Below are positions 1 through 8,742 of a stretch of 64,000 nt of DNA, one piece after another. Within the stretch, counting starts at the first letter, position 1. The number at the start of each line of letters is the position of its first letter. The position numbers were made by a program, and so were the translations under genes. The stretch is from a bacterium (GTDB lineage: Bacteria; SZUA-79; Acidulodesulfobacterales; Acidulodesulfobacteraceae), in assembly GCA_021845685.1 (NCBI GenBank), contig JAJZVN010000002.1, positions 1 through 64,000 of the forward strand, written 5' to 3'. The notes below the pieces were generated by a model. That model saw nothing but the letters and a program-made list of their open reading frames with translations, made no database searches and was not told the DNA's origin.

Positions 1-110
1 AAAACAAAAAAATAAAAATAAATTAAAATAAAAAATAAGTAATAAATATAATGAAGATAAAAAAATAAGCCTAATAAAAAGAAAAATATAATATTTAAAA
101 TATAAAATAT

Positions 111-415
111 AAAATAAAATTCTAATAAATATAAATATATAATAAAATATAAGCATAAAAATTATTAAATATAAAATATAAAATATAAAATATAAAATAA
201 AACTCTAATATAAATATATAATAAAATATAAGCATAAGAACTATTAAATATTAAATATGAAATATTAAATATTAAATATAAAATAAAACTCTAATATAAA
301 TATAAATATATAATAAAATATAAACTTAAGAATTATTAATTATTAATTATTAAATATTAAATAAAACTCTAATATAAATATATAATATATATAATAAAAT
401 ATAAGCATAAAAATT
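111..415. repeat. Four imperfect tandem copies of an ~80-bp AT repeat
   Basis: The 450 bases before cbiF contain almost no G or C. A segment reading roughly AAATAAAACTCTAATATAAA followed by TATATAATAAAATATAAGCATAA recurs at about 111, 195, 281 and 359, giving periods of about 78-86 bases. The copies differ by short indels of TAAATAT units. No coding potential and no convincing cobalamin riboswitch elements were seen. Confidence 0.7.
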
Positions 416-450
416 ATTAAATATTAATTACTAATTATTAAATATTAAAT

Positions 451-1242
451 ATGAAATATATTGAAAAAAATAAAATTTATTTTGTCGGCTCTGGTCCGGG
501 AGACCCTGAATTATTAACCATTAGAGCTTATAATATTTTAAAGGAATCTGATTGCGTTATTTACGCCGGTTCTTTAATTAATAAAGAATTATTGCAAATA
601 CTAAAATGCGACTGCATATTGTATGATATGAGCGGTATGTGCTTTGAAGAAATTGCCGAAAAAATTGAAGAAATGTACAAAACAGGTAATTTAACGTCAG
701 TTCTTCATGCAGGCGATTCATCGCTTTATTCTTCAATAAGCGAACAAATTGCATCTCTTGAAGAAAAATGTATAAGTTATGAAATTATTCCCGGAGTTAC
801 CGCCGCTTTTGCCGCTTGCGCATCAAATAAATCCACATTGACATTGCCTGATATTTCTCAGGCGGTAATTTTTTGCAGGGCAGAGGGCAGAACCGGAAAA
901 TTTCCTGAAGGACAGGATATAAAAAGTCTTGCTTCGCATAAAGCAACTATGGCTATATATTTAAGTTTTGGATTGATAGATTCAGTAGTTCAGGATCTTT
1001 TGGAAAGCTATAATGAAAATACTTATTGTTTAATTGCAAAAGACGTATCTTTAAAATCGGAAATTCTTATAGAATGTAAATTAAAAGACGTCATAAGCAT
1101 TGTAAAAGCCAAGTCTATTAAAAATATGGCTGTTTTAATAGTGGGAGATGCACTGGCGGGCAAATATTTAAAAGAACATAAATCTAAATTATATGACGAG
1201 AATTTTTTTCACTCATTCAGGAAAGCAAAGGAAAGCCGATAA
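451..1242 (+). CDS. cbiF: Cobalt-precorrin-4 C11-methyltransferase
   Basis: A 263-aa SAM-dependent tetrapyrrole methyltransferase that methylates C11 of (cobalt-)precorrin-4 in corrin ring synthesis. The N-terminal motif YFVGSGPGDPELLTIRA and the following VIYAGSLINKELL are characteristic of CbiF/CobM; GDSSLYSS and EIIPGVTAAFAA are the further SAM-binding and substrate segments. Length is normal for the family. The ATG at 451 has no clear Shine-Dalgarno sequence in its AT-only leader. The 3' end overlaps cbiG by 50 bases, so the two are probably translationally coupled. Presence of cbiG next door argues for the anaerobic (cobalt-early) pathway, hence cbiF rather than cobM. Confidence 0.93.
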   Translation: MKYIEKNKIYFVGSGPGDPELLTIRAYNILKESDCVIYAGSLINKELLQILKCDCILYDMSGMCFEEIAEKIEEMYKTGNLTSVLHAGDSSLYSSISEQIASLEEKCISYEIIPGVTAAFAACASNKSTLTLPDISQAVIFCRAEGRTGKFPEGQDIKSLASHKATMAIYLSFGLIDSVVQDLLESYNENTYCLIAKDVSLKSEILIECKLKDVISIVKAKSIKNMAVLIVGDALAGKYLKEHKSKLYDENFFHSFRKAKESR

Positions 1243-2944
1243 CTTTGGCAATTATATAAATAAAGCGGCTATATTTGCGTTTACCGAAAACGGTATAAGA
1301 TTAGCATTAAAGATATCCTGCGAACTGAATAGTTATTATAACGGTGATTATAAAAGTGATTATAAAAGTGGTTATAAAAGTAACTGCAATAATAATTATG
1401 AGAAACATTATGAAAGCAATGAAAGCGGTTGCAAAAGCTTTTATGCAGGCGGCTTTGAATTTTTTAACTACAATAATATTAATTATCGTGAAAATATAGA
1501 ATATGCTTTTAATGAATATGATTTTTTGATTTTATTTCTTTCGTTAGGGGCAGTTATAAGACTTATATCTCCATTTATAAAAAGCAAGTTATCCGATCCG
1601 GGGGTAATAGTTATTGATGAAAAAGCCAATTTTGCTATAAGCGCGCTTTCTGGACACATAGGAGGAGCTAACGAACTGACCGCCGGAATAGCCGAAATTA
1701 TAGGCGCAACCCCTGTAATAACGACTGCCACAGATGTTTCAAATAAGTTTTCGCTTGATTTATTTGCAAAAAAATTTAATTTAAATATTGAAAATAAAAA
1801 TTGTATCAAATATATTAACAAATCGTCTTTAAATAATGAAAAAATTATAATTTTTATTCCTGAATCAGACAATATTTTAAGTAAAAACAAAGAATTTAAA
1901 AATGAAATTAAAAAATATTTTGCAGGTTTTGATTTAGACATACAGTTGGTATATACTGAAAACGGAATAAAAGAAATATTAAAAAATTATTATAAAGAAG
2001 ATAAAGAAAGCAAAGATAAAGAAAATATTGAAAATAAATTTAAAAACATAAATAATGATAGCCAATATAATAGCCGGCATAATAAACAATATAGTAATCA
2101 GTGCAATAGACAAGACAATAATCAATTTAAAATGATAAATAATTTAAATATTATTGTAATTTCTTATAAAACCAATGTTTTGGATTTAACAGGTTTTTCA
2201 TTTAATAATTTACGCGTTGAAAAAAAATACAAAAATGAAGTTATTAAAGGCGTAAATATAAAAGATAAAAATAATTCAGATTTAGATATAAATATTAATC
2301 CCGATAATACAGCAGATAAAGAAAATATTCCAAATATAAATATATGCAGGCTGTTTCCGCGAAATTTAAGCATAGGGATAGGATGTAACAAGAATACGTC
2401 TTTTGAAGAAATTGAAAATTTTATTGAAGAAATATTTAATGAAAATAATCTATCTATGCTCGCCATTAAAAATATAGGAACGATAGACATTAAATCTGAA
2501 GAAAAAGGAATTTTAGAATTTGCTAAAAAATATGCAAAATATATCGACTTTTTTTCTAAAGATGAAATTAATAATTTTATTAATGATTTATCTAATAAAT
2601 CATTAATAGATAAATTTACAATGCATGCAGATGCCGACAAGCATATCAATTGTGATATAATCAGAAATATAAATTTAAATTCAAGTTTTGATACAGCCAA
2701 AAATATAAGTCTAAATTATAGCATAAGTTCTGCTCTGAACAAAAATTCAAATTCTGATAAAAATTTAAATAAAAAATCTGATTATGCTTTAAATATAAAT
2801 ATGATTACTGAATCTGCGTGTTTTCGCTACACAGGCGCATACTCGGTCTGTGAGCCGTGCGCGCTTTTATCCTCTAACACAAATAAGGAGTTATTGATAT
2901 GCAAGAAGAAAAAAGGAAATACAACAATAGCGGCGGCAATATAG
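1193..2944 (+). CDS. cbiG: Cobalt-precorrin 5A hydrolase CbiG with low-complexity insertions
   Basis: CbiG opens the delta-lactone of cobalt-precorrin-5A. The N-terminal and central domains are visible as FLSLGAVIRLISPFI, then DPGVIVIDE and ALSGHIGGANELT, typical CbiG signatures around residues 110-170. The C-terminal CbiG/CobE domain shows LSIGIGCNKNTSFEEIE, then after an insertion the ending TESACFRYTGAYSVCEPCAL. At 583 aa it is far longer than the usual ~350. The excess consists of Asn/Lys/Tyr-rich tracts near residues 50-90, 270-330, 350-380 and 490-545, each lying between recognisable blocks. The first one is underlain by an imperfect TATAAAAGTGAT-like DNA repeat near 1347-1382. No in-frame alternative start after 1193 is apparent, so the 50-base overlap with cbiF is real. 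It overlaps cbiH by 46 bases. Confidence 0.88.
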   Translation: MTRIFFTHSGKQRKADNFGNYINKAAIFAFTENGIRLALKISCELNSYYNGDYKSDYKSGYKSNCNNNYEKHYESNESGCKSFYAGGFEFFNYNNINYRENIEYAFNEYDFLILFLSLGAVIRLISPFIKSKLSDPGVIVIDEKANFAISALSGHIGGANELTAGIAEIIGATPVITTATDVSNKFSLDLFAKKFNLNIENKNCIKYINKSSLNNEKIIIFIPESDNILSKNKEFKNEIKKYFAGFDLDIQLVYTENGIKEILKNYYKEDKESKDKENIENKFKNINNDSQYNSRHNKQYSNQCNRQDNNQFKMINNLNIIVISYKTNVLDLTGFSFNNLRVEKKYKNEVIKGVNIKDKNNSDLDININPDNTADKENIPNINICRLFPRNLSIGIGCNKNTSFEEIENFIEEIFNENNLSMLAIKNIGTIDIKSEEKGILEFAKKYAKYIDFFSKDEINNFINDLSNKSLIDKFTMHADADKHINCDIIRNINLNSSFDTAKNISLNYSISSALNKNSNSDKNLNKKSDYALNINMITESACFRYTGAYSVCEPCALLSSNTNKELLICKKKKGNTTIAAAI

Positions 2945-3972
2945 CTGCAAGTGTAAACAATAATAATAGTAATAGTATAAATGATAGCGTTAATAGTAAT
3001 AATATAAATAATAACAGCAGTAATAGTGATAATAGCTTAAAACCGTCAAAAAGAAATGAACTAGAAATTACTAATATAAATAATAACAGCAGTAATATTG
3101 ATAATAGCGGCGTCAATCATAATATAAATAAAATAGCTGCCGACGATAATTTGCCGTCTGAAAAACGTAATAACGATAACGGCAGCAGTAATCTTAATAT
3201 AAAATACGGCAAAATTACTTTAATCGGAACAGGACCTGGGGATATTAAACATTTAACAAAAACCGCGGTTGAAGCAATAGAAGAGTGCAGCGTTATTATA
3301 GGATATTCTACTTATCTTAAACAAATTAGTAATTTATTGAGAGAAGAACAGAAAAAACTGCATTTTAATATGAAAGATGAAATTACAAGATGCGAAGCGG
3401 CAATAAGCAAATCTATGGAAGGCGAAAACGTTGCAGTTGTTTCCGGAGGCGATGCAGGTATTTACGGTATGAGCGGACTTCTCTTAGAATTATTAGACAA
3501 AAAATCGTTAATAGGTAAAATTCCTTTAGATTTTATACCTGGCGTTCCTGCTTTTTGCGCTGCAGCATGTTCTATAGGCGCCCCGATAATGAATGATTTT
3601 TGCGTTATTTCATTGTCAAACCTGCTCACTCCATGGAAAGACATAGAAAAAAGACTAGATTTTGCTTCAAAAGGTGATTTTGTCATAATTATTTATAATC
3701 CTAAGAGTGCTAAAAGAAAAGATGAATTGACTAATGCTAAAGAAATTTTATTAAAAAATATTGATAAAAATAGACCTTCCGCAATTGTGAAAGCAGCTTC
3801 AAGACCAGATGAAGAAATAGTTATTACAACCCTCGAACATATAGACAAATTTGATTTAATCAGTATGAATACGACTATTATCATTGGCAACAGTACAACA
3901 TTCGTAAAAGATTTCTACATGATTACAAAAAGAGGATACGGCAATAAATATAATTCCTTAAATCACCGTTAG
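2899..3972 (+). CDS. cbiH: (Cobalt-)precorrin-3B C17-methyltransferase with Asn/Ser-rich N-terminal extension
   Basis: CbiH/CobJ contracts the ring and methylates C17 of the precorrin-3 intermediate. The catalytic domain starts only at about residue 105 with KITLIGTGPGDIKHLTKTA, followed by VIIGYSTYLKQI, VVSGGDAGIYGMSG and DFIPGVPAFCAAA, all diagnostic. The first ~100 residues are an Asn/Ser/Asp low-complexity extension built from AAT/AGT/AAC codons, absent from the usual ~240-aa family member. The domain ends normally with DFYMITKRGYGNKY. The last few residues and the stop codon TAG (3970-3972) lie inside the terminal inverted repeat of the adjacent palindromic element, so that insertion supplies the stop. 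An internal start near residue 100 cannot be excluded but would still lie in this frame. Confidence 0.9.
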   Translation: MQEEKRKYNNSGGNIAASVNNNNSNSINDSVNSNNINNNSSNSDNSLKPSKRNELEITNINNNSSNIDNSGVNHNINKIAADDNLPSEKRNNDNGSSNLNIKYGKITLIGTGPGDIKHLTKTAVEAIEECSVIIGYSTYLKQISNLLREEQKKLHFNMKDEITRCEAAISKSMEGENVAVVSGGDAGIYGMSGLLLELLDKKSLIGKIPLDFIPGVPAFCAAACSIGAPIMNDFCVISLSNLLTPWKDIEKRLDFASKGDFVIIIYNPKSAKRKDELTNAKEILLKNIDKNRPSAIVKAASRPDEEIVITTLEHIDKFDLISMNTTIIIGNSTTFVKDFYMITKRGYGNKYNSLNHR

Positions 3973-4119
3973 AAATTTCTTTTTATGGATTCCTGTGCTG
4001 GCAGGAATGACTTTGCGAAGGTTTAAATTTTAACCTATTTGATGTCATTACTGCGAAAGCGGGAATCCAGTATTTATCATATATTGAATCAGTTTTAATA
4101 ATTTCTAACGGTGATTTAA
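3958..4119. mobile_element. MITE-like palindromic element, type A copy 1
   Basis: A 162-bp non-coding element bounded by a 20-bp perfect inverted repeat, TTAAATCACCGTTAGAAATT (3958-3977) and its complement (4100-4119). Inside are the family core blocks GGATTCCTG...GGCAGGAATGAC and GTCATTACTGC...GGGAATCCAG. The near-identical sibling is at 10112-10273 and an inverted copy lies at 61843-62008. Confidence 0.85.
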
Positions 4120-4140
4120 ATTAATTTATAAAAACAATTT

Positions 4141-4213
4141 TATAATCTATAATCTATAATCTATAACTTATAATCTATAATCTATAATTTATAATTTATA
4201 ATTTATAATTTAT
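4141..4213. repeat. Heptanucleotide repeat (TATAATC/TATAATT)
   Basis: About ten tandem 7-bp units, TATAATC drifting to TATAATT, sit directly upstream of the decarboxylase gene. Many units resemble a -10 hexamer, so they could blur promoter position. Confidence 0.8.
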
Positions 4214-4237
4214 GTAATTATCGGAGAATTAAATATT

Positions 4238-5170
4238 ATGAAAATTTTGATTACCGGCGGAGCAGGTTTTATCGGATCTAATTTATGCGAACGACTTTTG
4301 GGCGAGGGCAATGAAATTTTATGTATGGATAATTTTTTTACGGGGTCTAAGGAAAATATCGCAGAATTTAAAGATAATTCTAATTTTGAGACAATAAGAC
4401 ATGATATATCGGAATCTTTTAATATTGAAGCCGATTTCATTATTAATCTTGCCTGTCCCGCTTCTGTTCCATTCTACCAGAAAGACCCTCTTAAAACAAT
4501 GAAAGATAATGTTTTCGGTATTTTTAACGTTATGGAAAACGCAAGGAGATTAAGGATTTCCGTATTGCACACTTCTACATCGGAAGTTTACGGTTCTCCT
4601 TCTGTTCATCCCCAGCCCGAGACTTATAACGGAAATGTTAATCCTGCTTCAATAAGGTCTTGTTACGATGAAGGGAAAAGAGCTGCAGAGACAATTATGT
4701 TTGATTATTATAGAACTTACGGTACAGATATTAAAATAGCTCGGGTTTTTAATACATATGGTCCAAAGATGCTTGAAAATGACGGAAGAGTGGTTTCAAA
4801 TTTTATAGTTCAGGCATTAAAAGGGACTGACTTGACAGTTTATGGAGACGGGAAACAAAATCGTTCTTTTTGCTATATTTCCGATTTAGTTGACGGGATT
4901 ATGCTTTTGAAAAACTCAAAAAAATTTACTGGTCCTGTTAATCTTGGAAATACTTATGAGTTTACTATAATAGAATTTGCAAAATTAGTATTATCTTTAA
5001 CTAATTCTAAATCAAAGATAGTATTTAAAGACCTGCCTAAAGATGACCCTGTTCAGAGACGTCCTGATTTAACTTTAGCAAAAGAAAAATTGGGTTATAA
5101 TCCAAAAATAGATATAGAAACCGGTTTAAAATTAACTATTGAATATTTTAAGAAAAAATTAAGAGTTTGA
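4238..5170 (+). CDS. UDP-glucuronate decarboxylase (UDP-xylose synthase), SDR family
   Basis: A 310-aa extended short-chain dehydrogenase that would convert UDP-glucuronate to UDP-xylose, a precursor for cell-surface glycans. The NAD-binding motif GGAGFIGSNL is at residues 7-16, followed by MDNFFTGSKENI, typical of UXS enzymes. The catalytic Tyr-Lys pair is in SCYDEGKRAAE, and the substrate-binding RVFNTYGPKM and NRSFCYISDLVDG segments are present. The start has a usable GGAG (about 4223-4226) upstream of the ATG. The gene stands alone, between the cobalamin genes and convergent pilC. A related 4,6-dehydratase or epimerase is less likely given the YDEGKR context. Confidence 0.85.
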   Translation: MKILITGGAGFIGSNLCERLLGEGNEILCMDNFFTGSKENIAEFKDNSNFETIRHDISESFNIEADFIINLACPASVPFYQKDPLKTMKDNVFGIFNVMENARRLRISVLHTSTSEVYGSPSVHPQPETYNGNVNPASIRSCYDEGKRAAETIMFDYYRTYGTDIKIARVFNTYGPKMLENDGRVVSNFIVQALKGTDLTVYGDGKQNRSFCYISDLVDGIMLLKNSKKFTGPVNLGNTYEFTIIEFAKLVLSLTNSKSKIVFKDLPKDDPVQRRPDLTLAKEKLGYNPKIDIETGLKLTIEYFKKKLRV

Positions 5171-5211
5171 ATTTAATTTCAAAATTATCACGGTTAACCG
5201 TATTTATTTTA

Positions 5212-5249
5212 CCTTAAATAACCCATTAGAAATTTTATTTTAAGGTTTT
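5212..5249 (+). terminator. Possible terminator between convergent genes
   Basis: CCTTAAATAA (5212-5221) can pair with TTATTTTAAGG ending at 5245, and TTTT follows. The left arm with ACCCATTAGAAATT also resembles a decayed type A element end. A perfect 12-bp palindrome, ACGGTTAACCGT, lies at 5190-5201. Confidence 0.4.
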
Positions 5250-5258
5250 GTTATGTTT

Positions 5259-6470
5259 TTATTTTTTAACAAAATTTATAACGTCTATTATAGGAAGATA
5301 AATAGCAAGCGCTAAAAATAAAACCATTCCGAATATAATAGTTAGGAGAATAGGTTCTATCGAAGCCTGCAATATGCTTAGCTGATGATCTAAATCTTCA
5401 TCAAAATAATCGGCTACTTTGTTAAGCATCTCGTCTATATGCCCTGTTTCTTCGCCAATGCTTATCATTTGGATTACTATAGGAGAAAATATTTTTGAAT
5501 CTATAAAACTCTGGGTAATAGAATTGCCTTTTGCAATTTCTTCCTGCAATTCATCTATTTTTTTTGTAAAATATTTATTTTCCACGGCATTTCTTATAAG
5601 TTCAAATGCCCGGTTAACGGGTATGCCGCTTTGAAATAAAAGACCAAAAATTCTTGTAAATTGACCCATCATGGATTTATAAAAAATACTTCCGAATATA
5701 GGTATTTTTAATTTATATTCATCCCACCATAATCTTCCTTTGGCTGAGTTTAAATAAAGTTTAACAGAAATAATTAATGCTGCAAAAATTGCTAACATAA
5801 TATACCAATAATTAACAAAAAAATTGGAAATGACAACTAAAATTCTGGTTTCAAGGGGAAGCGGCACATTAAAACTGCTGTAAAGCATTGCAAATTTAGG
5901 AATAACAAATCCGATTAATATTGCCGTTGCAATAATTATTGCCGAAATAACCAATTTTGGATAAAATGTAGCGCTTTTAACTTTTGATTTAATCGTCATT
6001 TCTTTTTCCATAAGCAAAGCAATTCTGACTAAAACATCATATAAAAGACCTGTTGACTCTCCTACTTCTACCATATTAACATATATTTCAGAAAATATTT
6101 TTGGATGGTTGCCGAGACTTTTTGCTAATGTTTGACCGCTTTCAATATCATCTTTAACTTCTTGAAGAATAATTTTTAATTTTTTATTTCTAGTGAATTC
6201 TATCAAAGAAGTTAAGCTTTTGCTGATAGGAACGCCGGATTGATATAAAGTAGCAAGCTGGCGGGAAAAAATAATTATATCTTTTTTTGATACAGATTGA
6301 AAAGAAGGTATAAGTTCGCTCATTGAAATACTTGATTTTTCTTCAACCGATAATGGAATCAGTTTAAGATTTTCAATGTTTTTTTCTGCAGCAATCAGAG
6401 AAGCGGCGTCAATTTGACCTACAACCAATTTTCCGTATCTGTCTCTTGCCCTGTAAATATAAATTGACAT
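5259..6470 (-). CDS. pilC: Type IV pilus / type II secretion inner-membrane protein PilC (GspF family)
   Basis: A 403-aa polytopic platform protein of the type IV pilus or T2SS assembly machine, made of two repeated T2SF domains. The N-terminus YIYRARDRYGKLVVGQIDA and the phrases FSRQLATLYQSGVPI, FPKIF-like HPKIFSEIYVNMVEVGESTG and the second-repeat ISIGEETGHIDEML are family signatures. Three hydrophobic segments are visible near residues 170-195, 220-240 and 375-398. Length is normal. It lies downstream of pilB on the same strand, separated by 315 bases that hold a palindromic element. No pilin or prepilin peptidase gene lies in this window. Confidence 0.92.
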   Translation of the reverse strand: MSIYIYRARDRYGKLVVGQIDAASLIAAEKNIENLKLIPLSVEEKSSISMSELIPSFQSVSKKDIIIFSRQLATLYQSGVPISKSLTSLIEFTRNKKLKIILQEVKDDIESGQTLAKSLGNHPKIFSEIYVNMVEVGESTGLLYDVLVRIALLMEKEMTIKSKVKSATFYPKLVISAIIIATAILIGFVIPKFAMLYSSFNVPLPLETRILVVISNFFVNYWYIMLAIFAALIISVKLYLNSAKGRLWWDEYKLKIPIFGSIFYKSMMGQFTRIFGLLFQSGIPVNRAFELIRNAVENKYFTKKIDELQEEIAKGNSITQSFIDSKIFSPIVIQMISIGEETGHIDEMLNKVADYFDEDLDHQLSILQASIEPILLTIIFGMVLFLALAIYLPIIDVINFVKK

Positions 6471-6606
6471 TTTTAATTATGTTAGTTTTTAAATTAATAA
6501 TATTATTATTCTAATTATTATTATGAAGTTATTATGAAGCTTATCGGCATTATATTATATTATTATACTATATTATTATATTAATATAATAATATCCCTT
6601 TTTCTA

Positions 6607-6767
6607 AAAATTGCCTATAGAAATTATTAAATATACTGCAATGCATTAATAACGTTAGATTATTGCTTTTGCAAGAATGACACCTAACGGGTGAACTTAT
6701 AAAATCCCTCAAAGTCATTCCAGCTTTAGCGGGAATCCAGAAAATAAAATTCCTAACGGTGATTTAA
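6607..6767. mobile_element. MITE-like palindromic element with hybrid ends
   Basis: The core blocks (GCAAGAATGACACC and AAAGTCATTCCAGC...GGGAATCCAG) match the family. The left end (AAAATTGCCTATAGAAATT) is type B and the right end (AATTCCTAACGGTGATTTAA) is type A, so the ends pair poorly. It sits between pilB and pilC and fills most of the 315-base gap. Confidence 0.7.
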
Positions 6768-6785
6768 GTATATAATATTATTTAT

Positions 6786-8537
6786 TTAAATATCCAGCGT
6801 TGCCTGAAGAACTTCTTCAATAGTAGTAAGCCCCTCTATTACTTTTAATATGCCATGTTGTCTTAATGTCATAAAACCATTTTTAACTGCAGTATCTCTC
6901 ATAACAGAAACATCTGCTTTTTCTAAAATTAGTTTTTGTAAATTTTTGTCCGGGATTAATAATTCATATATAGGAATTCTTCCATTAAATCCAGTATCTC
7001 TGCATGCGGGACAGCCTTTTTCTTTATAAAAATAAACCGTTTTATCTTCAGGCAAACCTAATTCTTTTAATAATTCGACATCGGGGCTATACGATTCTTT
7101 GCATTTATCGCAAAGTTTTTTTAGCAGTCTTTGTCCTATAATGCCGATAATAGAAGAAGCTATTAAAAATGGTTCTATTTCCATATCTATCAATCTTGAT
7201 ATTGTGCTTGAAGCATCTTGCGTATGCAGCGTTGAAATAACAAAATGACCTGTCAGGGAAGCTTGTATTGCTATTTTTGCAGTTTCTAAATCTCTTATTT
7301 CTCCAACAAGTATAATGTCGGGGTCCTGTCTTAAAACGGATCTTAAAATATTAGCAAAATTCATTCCTCCTTTAAGGTTTGATTCAACCTGATTGATATA
7401 TTTTATTTTATATTCAACAGGATTTTCAACCGTAACTAAATTTTTGTTTATTTTATTTAATTCTGTTAAAATGGAATAAGCGGTTGTTGTTTTGCCTGAG
7501 CCCGTGGGTCCGGTTATCAGAAATAAACCGTATTTTTTATTTACGAGTTTTAATATTTTGTCTTTTGTTTTATTATCTATATCGTCGGATTCCGAGATTT
7601 TGTGTATCTTAGATGATTTGTCCAATATTCTAAGAACCGCTTTTTCTCCGTTTATAGTGGGAAGAACGGAAACTCTTATGTCAAGTTCTTTTCCCGAAAG
7701 CGTAATATTAAATCTTGAATCCTGAGCATTTCTTTTTTCAGCAATATCCATATTAGACATTATTTTAATTCTTGCAATCAAAGGATTAATAAATTGTTTC
7801 GGGATTTTTTTAGTTTCAAAAAGTTCGCCGTCTATCCTTTCTCTAATTAAAATTTCGTCTTCTAATGGTTCTACGTGGATATCCGAAGCTCTGTTCTTGG
7901 ATGCCGAAACTATTATATCGTTAACTAATTTAATTATATTTATATCTTCAGATTCCATAATTTCTTTATTTATTTCGGGATTGACGGATGATGATGTATC
8001 AAAGACTGAATATGCCCCGATATCTTTCTGCGGCTCTTTGTTTAAATTGAGATTTATATGCTCATTTTTATCGGCTTTTATTATATCTTTCGCAGAATAA
8101 ACAAAATCAATAGCCCTGAGTATTTCATGCTCTCTCGCAACTGCAATTTCTATATCATAGCTGACTGTTTTTTTTAAAGCATCTACCGCAAAAACATTTA
8201 AAGGGTCCGACAGCACTACCGTTAGAGTATTTCCATAAAGATTAATTCCAACCATTTTGAACTGTCTTGAAAGAGTTTCTGGCAAAATTTTACCGACCGC
8301 AGGATCAATAGCTATTTTTGATAATTCTATTTTTTTAATGTTTAACTGCTGCGATAAAGCATTAATTATATTGTCTTCCGATAGAATATTAAGAGTAACT
8401 AAAGCAGCGCCGAGCCTCATATTTCTTTTTTTAGCCTCGGTAAGAGCATATTCTAATTGTGTCGCATTAAGAAGCTTGGAATCAACTAAAATTTCCCCAA
8501 GTTTTTTTGATTTCAACAAATTGTTTAAAATTGCCAT
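6786..8537 (-). CDS. pilB: Type IV pilus / T2SS assembly ATPase PilB (GspE family)
   Basis: A 583-aa hexameric ATPase that powers pilus or pseudopilus extension. The N-terminal ~150 residues are an MshEN-type domain (LGEILVDSKLLNATQLEYAL), which in relatives can bind c-di-GMP. The ATPase core has Walker A GPTGSGKTTTAYSIL, the Asp box region RASDIHVEP, Walker B-type DPDIILVGEIRDLETA and the His box TGHFVISTLHTQDA. A four-cysteine zinc site is visible as CDKC and CPAC near residues 485-530. Length is normal. It precedes pilC in the same orientation and follows aroD. A GspE assignment remains possible because no pilin context is available. Confidence 0.93.
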   Translation of the reverse strand: MAILNNLLKSKKLGEILVDSKLLNATQLEYALTEAKKRNMRLGAALVTLNILSEDNIINALSQQLNIKKIELSKIAIDPAVGKILPETLSRQFKMVGINLYGNTLTVVLSDPLNVFAVDALKKTVSYDIEIAVAREHEILRAIDFVYSAKDIIKADKNEHINLNLNKEPQKDIGAYSVFDTSSSVNPEINKEIMESEDINIIKLVNDIIVSASKNRASDIHVEPLEDEILIRERIDGELFETKKIPKQFINPLIARIKIMSNMDIAEKRNAQDSRFNITLSGKELDIRVSVLPTINGEKAVLRILDKSSKIHKISESDDIDNKTKDKILKLVNKKYGLFLITGPTGSGKTTTAYSILTELNKINKNLVTVENPVEYKIKYINQVESNLKGGMNFANILRSVLRQDPDIILVGEIRDLETAKIAIQASLTGHFVISTLHTQDASSTISRLIDMEIEPFLIASSIIGIIGQRLLKKLCDKCKESYSPDVELLKELGLPEDKTVYFYKEKGCPACRDTGFNGRIPIYELLIPDKNLQKLILEKADVSVMRDTAVKNGFMTLRQHGILKVIEGLTTIEEVLQATLDI

Positions 8538-8742
8538 ATTATATTATTTTATTAATAAAACGCTAAAAGTGAAATTTAAAAACAAACTTTATTATATGTT
8601 ATATAGTTGATATGTTATATATTTACAAAAAAAATAAAAAAAATAAGAATTAATTTAATAATTTATTAATTTAATAATTAAAAATAAGAATTAAAATTAA
8701 TGATTTAAAAAATAAAAATAAATAATGAAGAAATTAAAATAA

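Noticed and set aside
1483-1941. Minus-strand 152-aa frame inside cbiG
   Set aside because: It lies wholly opposite recognisable CbiG blocks and arises from the low stop density of the antisense frame.
451-4119. Cobalamin riboswitch upstream of or within the cobalamin genes
   Set aside because: The upstream 450 bases have almost no G or C and no B12-box-like sequence; no such element was seen in between, as the genes overlap.
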